Shown here one piece after another: positions 53,560-61,907 of a DNA stretch of 64,000 nucleotides (the stretch's first letter is position 1; each line of letters opens with the position of its first letter). A model generated the notes under the pieces. It did no database searches. It saw only the letters and a program-made list of their open reading frames with translations, and had not been told where the DNA came from. The DNA comes from Lentzea jiangxiensis (GTDB lineage Bacteria; Actinomycetota; Actinomycetes; Mycobacteriales; Pseudonocardiaceae): NCBI RefSeq assembly GCF_900104175.1, contig NZ_FNIX01000017.1, positions 1 through 64,000 of the forward strand. Reading direction: 5' to 3'. The position numbers and the translations under genes are program-made.

Positions 53560-54144
53560 ATGTCAACGGGCGCCATCATCGGCGTGGCGGTCGCGATTGT
53601 CGCGGCATTGGTGATCCTCGCTCTTGTGCTGAGGCCCGCCATGCAGCGCAAGAAGCTGCGCGACCGCTTCGGCCCTGAGTACGACCGCGTGGTCGAGCAC
53701 AGCGACAACAGATCGGCCGCGGAGAAGGAGCTCGCCGAGCGGGAACAACGCCACAGCGAGTTCGACCTGAAGCCGCTTTCCCCCACGGCGCAGGAGAGTT
53801 ACCGCCGGCACTGGGCCGACGTGCAGGCCAAGTTCGTCGATTCGCCGGAGAGCGCGATCGCGGACGCGGACCGGCTCGTGACCGATCTGATGGCGGAGCG
53901 CGGTTATCCCACGGAGGGTTACGAGGCGCAGCTGAGCGTTCTGTCCGTTGAACACGCGCGGACGCTCGAGCACTACCGCAAGGCGCACGACATCTCCGAA
54001 CGCCAGGAGATCGGGGAGGCGAGCACCGAGGACCTGCGGACCGCGATGGTCCACTACCGCGAGCTGTTCACCGACCTGCTCGAACGCGGCGCCGAGCCGC
54101 ACACGGACCGGGAAGCCGCGCGGAAGGAGAAGACCGATGTCTGA
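53560..54144 (+). CDS. Membrane-anchored protein with conserved C-terminal helical domain, paralog 1
   Basis: 194 residues. One N-terminal membrane helix (IIGVAVAIVAALVILALVL) precedes a charged juxtamembrane segment (MQRKKLRDRFGPEYDRVVEH). The helical domain has YRRHWADVQAKFVDSPESAI, ADADRLVTDLMAERGYP and, at the end, TEDLRTAMVHYRELFTDLLE. The same domain recurs in the next gene. Family members are frequent in actinobacteria but uncharacterised. Overlaps the next gene by 8 bases. Confidence 0.8.
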   Translation: MSTGAIIGVAVAIVAALVILALVLRPAMQRKKLRDRFGPEYDRVVEHSDNRSAAEKELAEREQRHSEFDLKPLSPTAQESYRRHWADVQAKFVDSPESAIADADRLVTDLMAERGYPTEGYEAQLSVLSVEHARTLEHYRKAHDISERQEIGEASTEDLRTAMVHYRELFTDLLERGAEPHTDREAARKEKTDV

Positions 54145-54706
54145 GGCCCCCACCCACTCCGCTGGAGTTCCCACCCCCGCCCGGCCGCAGCAGGCCGAGC
54201 GCACCCCGCAGGGTGAGCGCGCAGCGCAGGTGGAGCGACACGTCGAGGAGCGCGTCACGCACACCGACCGCATGCCGCAGCAGACTCAGCGCCACGACCA
54301 GCAGCGCCGGGAAGACGTGCGCACCGACCAGGCCCGTGGCGACCAGACGCGCACCGAGCAGACCCGCGCCGAGCAGACGCACGGCGAGCACGCGGGTTCC
54401 GAGCAGCCGCGTCTTGAACAGCAGCGCGCCGAGCACCACCGCACTGAACAGCCGCGATCCGGGCAGCAGCCGGTCGGCAGGCTCGAGGACGAGTGGCAGG
54501 CGGTGCAGTACGAGTTCGTCGACGACCCGAAGGCGGCCGTCCACAAGGCCGACCAGCTCGTGACGCGGGCGCTCGAGGAGCTCACCACGCGGCACCGTTC
54601 CCTCACCCAGCAACTCGAGGGAAACCGTGATCCGCAGACCGAGGACCTGCGACTGGCTCTCCACCGTTATCGGGAATTGTTCAGGTCACTGGTCTCCGTC
54701 AAGTAA
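54137..54706 (+). CDS. Soluble Gln/Glu/Arg/Thr-repeat protein with the same helical domain, paralog 2
   Basis: 189 residues. Residues about 20-110 are a low-complexity polar region with imperfect short repeats such as RTEQTRAEQTHGEH and QQRAEHHRTEQPR. It is strongly hydrophilic, probably disordered or coiled. The C-terminal domain, WQAVQYEFVDDPKAAVHKAD and QLVTRALEELTTRH, then TEDLRLALHRYRELFRSLV, matches the neighbour but lacks its membrane helix and the RGYP turn. The two may form a membrane-soluble pair. Function unknown. Confidence 0.8.
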   Translation: MSEAPTHSAGVPTPARPQQAERTPQGERAAQVERHVEERVTHTDRMPQQTQRHDQQRREDVRTDQARGDQTRTEQTRAEQTHGEHAGSEQPRLEQQRAEHHRTEQPRSGQQPVGRLEDEWQAVQYEFVDDPKAAVHKADQLVTRALEELTTRHRSLTQQLEGNRDPQTEDLRLALHRYRELFRSLVSVK

Positions 54707-54721
54707 GTGCTCTTGGAAGCC

Positions 54722-54755
54722 CCGGCGCCGTGGCCGTAACAGGTGGCGGCGCCGG
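54722..54755. terminator. Possible terminator between converging genes
   Basis: CCGGCGCCG/CGGCGCCGG, 9-bp arms with a 16-base loop, just after the stop at 54706. The loop is long, so this is tentative. Confidence 0.4.
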
Positions 54756-54798
54756 CAGGCATGTCCAGAAGTCTCACGACTGGCGAACCACGCCCGGA

Positions 54799-55140
54799 TC
54801 AGCTGGGCAGTTCGCGGATTTCCATCTCCAGCACGTCGATCTCGTCGCTGATCGCCTCGTCGAGCATGTCGTCCAGCAGCTTGCGGCACTCCTCCGAGCC
54901 GCACCGCGGCAGTCCCGCGCCGAACCTCGGCACCTGCTCCCACCACACCGCCGGGTTGTTCCAGAACGACCCGGACCCCTGGTCGACACCTTCAAGGCAG
55001 CGCAGTCCCCGGTCGGTGGCCGGAAGCCCCCGCACGAACTCGATGAACAGAGCGAGTGCGTCGGGATTGCTCACCGGAACCGCGCCGTAGCCGCGCAGGC
55101 AGTCCTCGAGTTCTGCGAGGAACTCCGCCTTGAAGGACAC
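54799..55140 (-). CDS. Small acidic protein of unknown function
   Basis: 113 residues from GTG. It opens SFKAEFLAELEDCLRGYGAV and has NPDALALFIEFVRGLPATDR, WNNPAVWWEQVPRFGAGLP and a C-terminal acidic helix DDMLDEAISDEIDVLEMEIR. No signal peptide. Size and acidity recall immunity or toxin-neutralising proteins, but no partner is adjacent, so no function is claimed. Real coding is supported by codon pattern and a terminator-like structure past its end. Confidence 0.6.
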   Translation of the reverse strand: MSFKAEFLAELEDCLRGYGAVPVSNPDALALFIEFVRGLPATDRGLRCLEGVDQGSGSFWNNPAVWWEQVPRFGAGLPRCGSEECRKLLDDMLDEAISDEIDVLEMEIRELPS

Positions 55141-55480
55141 GGCACACCCCCCGCTCCTCCGCGCCTTCGCGGACGTCCTGAAGTTCGTGAGAACAACAGT
55201 ACCTCCGCGACTTGAGCGGGGAACGAGTGCGAACGGGCGGTATCTTCCTGAGCCCGCACGGGTTTCCGGTGACCCGCAGTCACTTCTCCGAGCCGCCGGA
55301 CGTGCATTCCGGCGCGGTGCGCGGCGCTGTCAGCCGCCCGGACGCGCCGGGTGGGTCACGCAAAGTGCGCGGCTTGTGCAACGCCCCGAAATCACGAAAC
55401 CGTTGGGGTCCGAAAGGAATGCCGCTGTGCATTCCGTTGACGGCGAAGAGAGCACGCCAGTTCCATTGTGGACGAATGCT
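55141..55480. other. 340-bp intergenic region
   Basis: Lies upstream of the small acidic gene and downstream of the GntR gene, both on the minus strand. It should hold the promoter for 54799-55140. No open frame with coding character, RNA gene or strong hairpin was seen on either strand. Confidence 0.5.
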
Positions 55481-56248
55481 TCAGCGGTCCGCGTGGAGCC
55501 TCGCGACGAAGCTGAACCGATCACCCCGGTACAGCGACCGGGCGCGTTCGATCGGGTGACCGCCGACGTCGTAGGAGACGCGGTGCAGCAACAACATCGG
55601 CAGCGCGGGGTTCGTGCCGATCAGCAGCGCCTCCCGGGGTGTGGCGAGCACCGTCTCGACACGTTCCTCTGCTTCGGCGAACCGCACACCGAGCCGTTCG
55701 GTGAGGCACGCGTAGAGCGAGCCGGCGGGGTCGAGCTTCTCCGGCAGGTCCGGGAAACGCCCCAGACTCAGATAAGTCGACTCGAGGCCGATGCGCTCGT
55801 CGTCGGCGAGCAGAACGCGTTCCAGGTGCACGACCGGGTCGCCGGGGTCGAGAGCGAGGTCGCGGGCCAGCCCCTCGTCGGCGCCGAGCTCCTCGACCGT
55901 GATCACGGTGCGGTTCGGCTCGACGCCCTGACGGCGCATGCCCTCGGTGTAGCTGACCAGGGACAGCGGCTGGACGAGCTTCGGCGGCGCGACGAACGTG
56001 CCGCTGCCCTGGCGCCGGATCAGCTTGCCTTCGAGCACCAGCTCGCTGACGGCCTGGCGCAGCGTGACGCGCGAGACGGAGAACCGTTCGGCGAGCTCGC
56101 GTTCGGACGGCAGGACGGTGCCTTCGCCGAGGGTCTCGACGAGGTCGAACAGCTCGGCCTTGACCGCGTAATAGCGCGGGACTCGGCCGTGTTCTGGGAT
56201 GCCCGCGCGAACGGGTCGATCAGCACGGTGCGGCGGGACGCGGTTCAC
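55481..56248 (-). CDS. GntR-family transcriptional regulator (HutC/UTRA subfamily)
   Basis: About 255 residues from GTG at 56248 (VNRVPPHRADRPV). The GntR winged helix has GTVLPSERELAERFSVSRVT, then LRQAVSELVLEGKLIRRQGS and GTFVAPPK. The UTRA effector domain follows, with VVHLERVLLADDERIGLEST and LFRVSYDVGG-type end (LLLHRVSYDVGGHPIERARS). It probably represses a sugar or amino-sugar system. The binding-protein gene just upstream (31 bp) on the same strand is a possible target. Confidence 0.9.
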   Translation of the reverse strand: MNRVPPHRADRPVRAGIPEHGRVPRYYAVKAELFDLVETLGEGTVLPSERELAERFSVSRVTLRQAVSELVLEGKLIRRQGSGTFVAPPKLVQPLSLVSYTEGMRRQGVEPNRTVITVEELGADEGLARDLALDPGDPVVHLERVLLADDERIGLESTYLSLGRFPDLPEKLDPAGSLYACLTERLGVRFAEAEERVETVLATPREALLIGTNPALPMLLLHRVSYDVGGHPIERARSLYRGDRFSFVARLHADR

Positions 56249-56279
56249 GTGGCGTGAGCCTACGTGACTCCCCGTGCGA

Positions 56280-57113
56280 TCAGGACGACAGCTTCGGCGG
56301 GTCGGGGATCTTGTAGCCGGAAGATCCGATGTTGACCTCGAGCGACTTGCGCCAGGCACCGGTGTCGATCATCTTCTGCAGCGCGGCCTGGACCTTCGCC
56401 TTGCTCGTCGGGTCGTCGCGGTGCAGGCCGACGCCGTACTCCTCCTTGCTGAACGGGTCGCCGACGACCCGCAGCAGCTCGGGGTTCTGGGCGGCGTAGC
56501 CCGCGAGCAGGACGTCGTCGGTGGTGACGGCGTCGACGTTCTCCGCGAGCAGCGCCGTGACGCAGTCGCTGAACTTCGCGTACTCGACCATCTTCACGTC
56601 TTTCGCGAACTGGTCGCGCACGTACTCGGCGGAGGTCGAGCCCGCGGTGGAGCAGAGCCTCAGGCTGGCGTTGAGCGACTTCGGGCCCTCGATGCGGTTC
56701 TCGTTCATGCGCACCAGCAGGTCCTGGCCGGCGACGAAGTACGGGCCGACGAAGTCGACGATCTGCTTGCGCTTGTCGGTGATCGAGTAGGTGGAGACGA
56801 CCATGTCGGCCTCACCGCTGGTCAGGAGCGTCTCCCGGTTGCCGGGCTGCGCCTCCTTCCAGGTGATGTTCTCCTCTTTGACGCCCAGCTCGCCTGCGAT
56901 GAACTTGGCGACGTCGATGTCGAAACCGCGGTAGCTGCCGTCGAGCCTGCGCACCGACAGTCCCGGCTGGTCGTACGACACGGCGATGACCATGCGGTCG
57001 CTCGAGCCGACCTTCCCTGCCATCGTGGACGCGTCACCACCCGCGCACGAGGCCAGCAGGAGCACGGCCGCGCTTGTTGTCGCCGCCAGGCGGAGAAGTG
57101 CTCTCGGCGTCAT
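56280..57113 (-). CDS. Polar amino-acid ABC transporter substrate-binding lipoprotein
   Basis: 277 residues. Lipobox TSAAVLLLASCAG. The family 3 binding fold is clear: MVIAVSYDQPGLSVRR, GFDIDVAKFIAGELGV, LLTSGEADMVVSTYSITDKR, LCSTAGSTSAEYV, VDAVTTDDVLLAGYA and YGVGLHRDD. It resembles glutamate-binding GluB. No permease or ATPase gene is adjacent, so it is an orphan that may serve a transporter elsewhere or a receptor. Confidence 0.88.
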   Translation of the reverse strand: MTPRALLRLAATTSAAVLLLASCAGGDASTMAGKVGSSDRMVIAVSYDQPGLSVRRLDGSYRGFDIDVAKFIAGELGVKEENITWKEAQPGNRETLLTSGEADMVVSTYSITDKRKQIVDFVGPYFVAGQDLLVRMNENRIEGPKSLNASLRLCSTAGSTSAEYVRDQFAKDVKMVEYAKFSDCVTALLAENVDAVTTDDVLLAGYAAQNPELLRVVGDPFSKEEYGVGLHRDDPTSKAKVQAALQKMIDTGAWRKSLEVNIGSSGYKIPDPPKLSS

Positions 57114-57282
57114 TCGTCCCTCTTAGAGCGTTATTCCACGGGCGTGCGCCCGCGCACCAGGGTCGGCGCTGCTGGGCGATGCGGGAAACCTAAGCGGCGG
57201 CAGGACGCATGTCCATACCTGGGAGCGAATGAAAACAACGGAATCGTTGCTGTAACAGTTCAGCGCCGAGACTGGCGCGGGT

Positions 57283-59973
57283 CTAGCGCAGACGCCTCGG
57301 ACCGGCGTCGTGCAGGGACGGGGGCGGGCCGATCACTATGCGGGCACTGCTGACGAAAGCCCCTGCGGCAGAAGCAAGAACGGGCTCGAGCTTCAGCGAC
57401 CGCACCTCCGGAAGGTCCTCGGCCAACGCGGCCAAACGGAGTACCAGTTCCTGAAGTGCTTTCAGGTCCGCTGGTTCGTCGCCGCGATACCCGGTGAGCA
57501 GAGGCGCGGCCTTGGGTGCGGCAACGAGTTCCGCGGCGTCGGTGTCCGTGAGGGGTACCGCCCGGTAGGCCCGGTCGCCGAGAAGGTCGCTGACCAGACC
57601 CGACAGTCCGAACCAGACCAGCGTGCCGAAGCTCGGGTCGTCCTGGAGGCCGAGGACGCAGCTGACTCCCTTGGGCGCCATGCGTTGCACGTACACGCCC
57701 GGCTTGCCGGAGAGCGCCGCGAGGTCGTGGTAGGCGGCCCTGACCGACTCGCGCTGGGCGATGTCGAGCCGGACGCCGACGAGGTCGGTGCGGTGGCGCA
57801 ACCGCTCGCTGGTCGCCTTCATCGCCACGGGGTAGCCGAGTTCGTCCGCCACCTCCACGGCTTCCTCCTCGCTGGAGGCGATGCGGAACGGGACGACGTC
57901 GATGCCGTAGCACTCCAGCAGTGCGACGGCCTTGTGGTCGTCGAGCCGGACCTCGGACGCCGGAGAGTCCACAATGGACCTCGCCCGTTCGGTGTCGATG
58001 CCCTCCGGCCGGACGAAGGTGCCCTGCGGGGCAGCGCGCCAGCGGGCGTAGCGGACCGTGCGTGCCAGCGCGAGCACGGCGCGTTCGGGACTGGCGTAGC
58101 TCGGGATGGAGCCCTTGCCGGGCATCTTCAGCTCGTCGGGGATGCCCTCGACCGCGAGGAACGTGGAGACGATCGGTTTCGTGCTGGGCGCGGCCTCCTT
58201 GAGGGCGCGGGCGTAGGCGGCGCCGGGGACCGCGATCGGGGGCACGAAGACGACGACGAGCGCGTCGGTGTCCGGACGGTCCAGGGCCTCCTTCACGGCC
58301 TTGGCGAACTCCTCCGGCGTGGCCTGGGCACCGACGTCGACGGGGTCGCCCGCGAGGTCGAGGTCCTGGGCGAGCAGCGTGTCGGCGGCCAGCAGGCCGA
58401 TCGCGGTGGAGTTGCCGACGACGGCGACGCGCTTGCCCGCGGGCAGCGGCTGGTGGGCCAGCAGGAGCGCGGTGTCGAAGAGCTGCGCCAGCGAGTCGAC
58501 CCTGATCACGCCGGCCTGCTCGAACAGGGCCTGGACGCTCGCCTCGTCGACCTTCGCGTCCGTGGCGGCGAGGCCGGGCACGACGGCGTGGCGGCCGGAC
58601 TTCACCGCGACGATGGGCTTGGTGCGGCCGAGCCTGCGCGCGAGCCTCGCGAACTTGCGCGGGTTGCCGAACGACTCCAGGTAGAGCAGGACGACGTCGG
58701 TGGCCGGATCGGTCTCCCAGTACTGCAGCAGGTCGTTGCCGGAGACGTCGGCGCGGTTGCCCGCCGAGACGAACGTGGACAGGCCGAGGCCCCAACCGGC
58801 GGCGTTGGCGAGGATGGCCGTGCCGAGGGCACCGGATTGGCAGAAGAAGCCCGCGCGGCCCCGCGACGGCAGCTGCGGGGCGAGGCTCGCGTTGAGACGG
58901 ACTTTCGGGTCGAGGTTGAGCACACCCAGTGCGTTCGGACCGACGACGCGCATGCCGTGCGCTCTCGCCTCCGCCGCGAGCCTGCGTTCGGCAGACAGAC
59001 CGTCAGGTCCCGTCTCGCCGTAGCCGGAGCTGACGACGACAAGTGCCTTCACGCCCTTGGCCAGGCAGCCGTCCATGACCTCGTCGACGCTGGCCGCAGG
59101 GACGGCGACGACGGCGAGGTCGACGTCGTCGGGGATGTCGAGCACGGTCGGATAGGCCCGTACGCCTCGCACCGCGCGATGCTCGGCGTTGACGGGGTAG
59201 ACGGGACCGTTGAAGTCGGCTTCGAGGAGGTTCTTGAGGACCGCGTGCCCGATCTTGGTGGGATCCGTCGAGGCGCCGATGACGGCGACGCTGCGCGGGT
59301 GCAGCAGGTTGTGCACGCTGCGGGCCTCGGCGGCCTGTTCGCGGGCCCTGGCGACGGCGACGGACTCGTCGGTGGGGTCGATCGCGAACTCCAGGTGCAG
59401 CACCCCCTCCTCGAACGCCCTGCTGACCTGGTAGCCGGCATCGCGGAACACCCGGACCATCTGCCCGTTCTCGGCGAGCACCTCAGCCTCGAACCGCGTG
59501 AGCCCGACCTCCCTGGCCGCGGCGGCGAGGTGTTCGAGCAGGATGCTGCCGAGCCCGCGCCCCTGGTGCCCGTCCTGCACGACGAACGCCACCTCGGCGC
59601 TGTCGCCGTGGTGTAGCCGGTCGAAGCGGCCGACGGCGACGATGTCGTCGCCCAGCAACGCGATGAGCGCCACGCGGTCGTGGTGGTCGACGGTGCTGAA
59701 CCGCTCGAGGTCGCGCCGCGGGATCCGCGGGTAGGGCCCGAAGTAGCGGAAGTACCGCGTCCGCTCGGACAGCCGGCCGTGGAACTCCCGGAGCTCCTCG
59801 GCGTCGGCCGGCGTGATCGGCCGCAGGTGGACGGTGCCGCCGTCGCTGAGGACGACGTCCGCCTCCCAGCGCCGCGGGAAGTCGAACGGGTCCCTGGCCG
59901 CGTCGTCGGTGCTGTCTTTCGGAACGTCGTTGGAGACGCCCGTCGGGACGTCCTTCGGCACGTTGTCCGGCAC
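57283..59973 (-). CDS. GNAT acetyltransferase fused to NDP-forming acyl-CoA-synthetase-like domains (Pat type)
   Basis: 896 residues. An N-terminal GNAT domain (about 28-185) contains LRPITPADAEELREFHGRLS and the acetyl-CoA loop VVQDGHQGRGLGSILLEHLA. A CoA-binding domain (VAVIGASTDPTKIGHAVLKN), a ligase-type domain and an ATP-grasp domain (about 680-890) follow. The catalytic His segment of true ADP-forming synthetases (SHTGALAG-like) is replaced by VVPGLAATDAKVDEAS, so synthetase activity is doubtful. The GNAT-first order matches Streptomyces lividans PatA, a protein lysine acetyltransferase (from memory). It is 5 bases after acuC. Confidence 0.85.
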   Translation of the reverse strand: MPDNVPKDVPTGVSNDVPKDSTDDAARDPFDFPRRWEADVVLSDGGTVHLRPITPADAEELREFHGRLSERTRYFRYFGPYPRIPRRDLERFSTVDHHDRVALIALLGDDIVAVGRFDRLHHGDSAEVAFVVQDGHQGRGLGSILLEHLAAAAREVGLTRFEAEVLAENGQMVRVFRDAGYQVSRAFEEGVLHLEFAIDPTDESVAVARAREQAAEARSVHNLLHPRSVAVIGASTDPTKIGHAVLKNLLEADFNGPVYPVNAEHRAVRGVRAYPTVLDIPDDVDLAVVAVPAASVDEVMDGCLAKGVKALVVVSSGYGETGPDGLSAERRLAAEARAHGMRVVGPNALGVLNLDPKVRLNASLAPQLPSRGRAGFFCQSGALGTAILANAAGWGLGLSTFVSAGNRADVSGNDLLQYWETDPATDVVLLYLESFGNPRKFARLARRLGRTKPIVAVKSGRHAVVPGLAATDAKVDEASVQALFEQAGVIRVDSLAQLFDTALLLAHQPLPAGKRVAVVGNSTAIGLLAADTLLAQDLDLAGDPVDVGAQATPEEFAKAVKEALDRPDTDALVVVFVPPIAVPGAAYARALKEAAPSTKPIVSTFLAVEGIPDELKMPGKGSIPSYASPERAVLALARTVRYARWRAAPQGTFVRPEGIDTERARSIVDSPASEVRLDDHKAVALLECYGIDVVPFRIASSEEEAVEVADELGYPVAMKATSERLRHRTDLVGVRLDIAQRESVRAAYHDLAALSGKPGVYVQRMAPKGVSCVLGLQDDPSFGTLVWFGLSGLVSDLLGDRAYRAVPLTDTDAAELVAAPKAAPLLTGYRGDEPADLKALQELVLRLAALAEDLPEVRSLKLEPVLASAAGAFVSSARIVIGPPPSLHDAGPRRLR

Positions 59974-59978
59974 TTGTG

Positions 59979-61151
59979 TCAGTCCCTGGGGTCGTCGGGG
60001 TCAAGCCCATGCAACGGGAACACCGCACGGCGCGTGTCGCGGATCGCCTTGTCTACCGGCTGCTCCGCGTCGCCGCCCCACGCCTGGTACCCAGGGTCGC
60101 ATCCATCAGTCATGGACGCAGGCAGAGGCCACTCGGGTGCGATCTGCGTCGCATGCGCGACCCACTCCGCCGGCAACGGCCGGTTCGGGTCGACGTCGCG
60201 GTCCAGCACCGTCGCCAGCAGATGCGTCCACGACCGCGGCACCACCCTGAGCAGCTCGTACCCACCACCGCCGAGCGCGAGCCACTTGTACCCGTGCTCG
60301 TTCACGATGTCGCGGAACGCCTGGTAGATCGCCCGGTGCCCGTCCACGCTCAGCGACAGGTCCGCGAGCGGGTCCTCCCTGTGCGTGTCGACCCCGCACT
60401 GCGTGACCAGCACCTGCGGCCGGAACGCCTTCAGCAGCGCGGGCACCGTCGCGTGGAACGCCCGCAGCCACGCGCCGTCGCGCGTGCCGGCGGGCAGCGG
60501 CACGTTGACCGCGCTCCCCTCGGCGCCGGCGCCGCCTACCTCGCCGGCCCACCCGGTCCCCGGCCACAGGCTCATCGGATGCTGGTGCAACGACACCGTC
60601 AGCACCCGCGGGTCGTCCCAGAACGCCGTCTGCACCCCGTCTCCGTGGTGCACGTCGACGTCGACGTACGCGATGCGCTCCACTCCGCTGCGCAGCAACC
60701 ACTCGATGGCCACCGCGCAGTCGTTGTAGACGCAGAACCCGGCCGCGTTGTCCGGCATCGCGTGGTGCAGGCCGCCGGCGATGTTGACCGCCCGGTCCGC
60801 CTCCCCCGACGCGATGGCCCGGGCCGCCACCAGCGATCCGCCGACGACCAGCGCCGATGCCTCGTGCATCCGCTCGAACACGGGGTTGTCCGCCGTCCCC
60901 AGCCCGTGCCCGACGTCCCACCCCGCCGTCGGCGCCGCCTGCACCGCGCTCAGGTAGCCGGGCTTGTGCACGAGCTCGATCTCGTCGTCACCGGCGGGCA
61001 CCGGCACCCGCAGCTCGACGCCGTCCAGCACTCCGAGTGCGGTCGCGAGCCGGACCGTCAGGTCCAGCCGGACCGGGTTCAGCGGATGGTCGCCACCGAG
61101 GTCGTACCCGAGGAAGGACCTGTCCCAGACAACCGCGGCTGGCTTACCCAT
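59979..61151 (-). CDS. acuC: AcuC-type class I histone-deacetylase-family protein
   Basis: 390 residues from ATG at 61151 (MGKPAAVVWDRSF). This zinc-dependent amidohydrolase family has the paired His motif IAGGLHHAMPDNAAGFCVYN, metal ligands in YVDVDVHHGDGVQTAFWDD, and LVTQCGVDTHREDPLADLSL. The terminal loop LALGGGGYELLRVVPRSWT is typical. AcuC removes acetyl groups from lysine of acetyl-CoA synthetase in Bacillus. Operon with a Pat-type acetyltransferase supports a reversible acetylation switch on acyl-CoA metabolism. Confidence 0.93.
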   Translation of the reverse strand: MGKPAAVVWDRSFLGYDLGGDHPLNPVRLDLTVRLATALGVLDGVELRVPVPAGDDEIELVHKPGYLSAVQAAPTAGWDVGHGLGTADNPVFERMHEASALVVGGSLVAARAIASGEADRAVNIAGGLHHAMPDNAAGFCVYNDCAVAIEWLLRSGVERIAYVDVDVHHGDGVQTAFWDDPRVLTVSLHQHPMSLWPGTGWAGEVGGAGAEGSAVNVPLPAGTRDGAWLRAFHATVPALLKAFRPQVLVTQCGVDTHREDPLADLSLSVDGHRAIYQAFRDIVNEHGYKWLALGGGGYELLRVVPRSWTHLLATVLDRDVDPNRPLPAEWVAHATQIAPEWPLPASMTDGCDPGYQAWGGDAEQPVDKAIRDTRRAVFPLHGLDPDDPRD

Positions 61152-61251
61152 GTCCAGCAACCTACAGTCGCTCCCCGTCGGCGCACCTCCGGCCACGAAC
61201 CCGGGACCACCACCCCGGAACCGATCTCACCGAACAGGGGTCAGAGGCGAC

Positions 61252-61854
61252 ATGCACCTGCGACCAGCCGCCGTCCTCCTCGCACTGGGCCTGACCCTCG
61301 CCACCGCCACGGGCTGCGCGGAACAGGTCCGGGGCTCGGCCTCCCCCGACCCGAAAGCCGTGGAGCAGTCCACCGCGCCCTCCACGACGTCGCGGAAACC
61401 GCAGAGAAGTGCCACGCCGTCCAAGCCGACGGCCCCCACGGCCCCGAAGCAGGGCGACGTGAAGATCGGCACCAAGAAGAAGGCGACGGGCCTCGAGACC
61501 TGCGGCGTCCTCAAGCCCGCCGACATCGAGGCCGCGACCGGCGGCAAGTCCTCGGCGGACGGCGGTTGCATCCACACCGTCACCAACCCGTCCGCCGTCA
61601 TCACGCAGCTGGTCACGATCCCCGACGTCGTGGACCAGGAGGGCGAGAAGAAGCAGATCGACATCGGCGGCAACACCGCGTGGCAGGTCGCCGCCTCCAA
61701 GGAGGACTGCCAGGTCACCGTCATGCTGACCGACGACCCGGCCGTCATCACCCCAGCTTTTTCCGTGAGCGTCCTGGCGATCGACGACCTGGACACCTGC
61801 GGCACGGCCCTCAAGCTCGCCACCGAGGGGTTCAACCGCATCCCCAACGCCTGA
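61252..61854 (+). CDS. DUF3558 lipoprotein
   Basis: 200 residues. Lipobox LTLATATGCAE. A Pro/Thr/Ser/Lys-rich linker spans about 25-75. The DUF3558-like domain has ETCGVLKPADIEAATGGKSS, GGCIHTVTNPSA, AWQVAASKEDCQVTVML and LDTCGTALKLATEGFNRIP, with four Cys outside the membrane. This family is abundant in Pseudonocardiaceae. Function unknown. Confidence 0.85.
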   Translation: MHLRPAAVLLALGLTLATATGCAEQVRGSASPDPKAVEQSTAPSTTSRKPQRSATPSKPTAPTAPKQGDVKIGTKKKATGLETCGVLKPADIEAATGGKSSADGGCIHTVTNPSAVITQLVTIPDVVDQEGEKKQIDIGGNTAWQVAASKEDCQVTVMLTDDPAVITPAFSVSVLAIDDLDTCGTALKLATEGFNRIPNA

Positions 61855-61859
61855 CCGCT

Positions 61860-61883
61860 CCACGCCGTCAGGCGACGGCGTGG
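61860..61883. terminator. Bidirectional terminator
   Basis: CCACGCCGTC/GACGGCGTGG, perfect 10-bp stem with AGGC loop, between the converging DUF3558 and sulfurtransferase genes. Confidence 0.75.
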
Positions 61884-61907
61884 GCAGCAGTCAGGCAGCA
61901 GTCGGCA

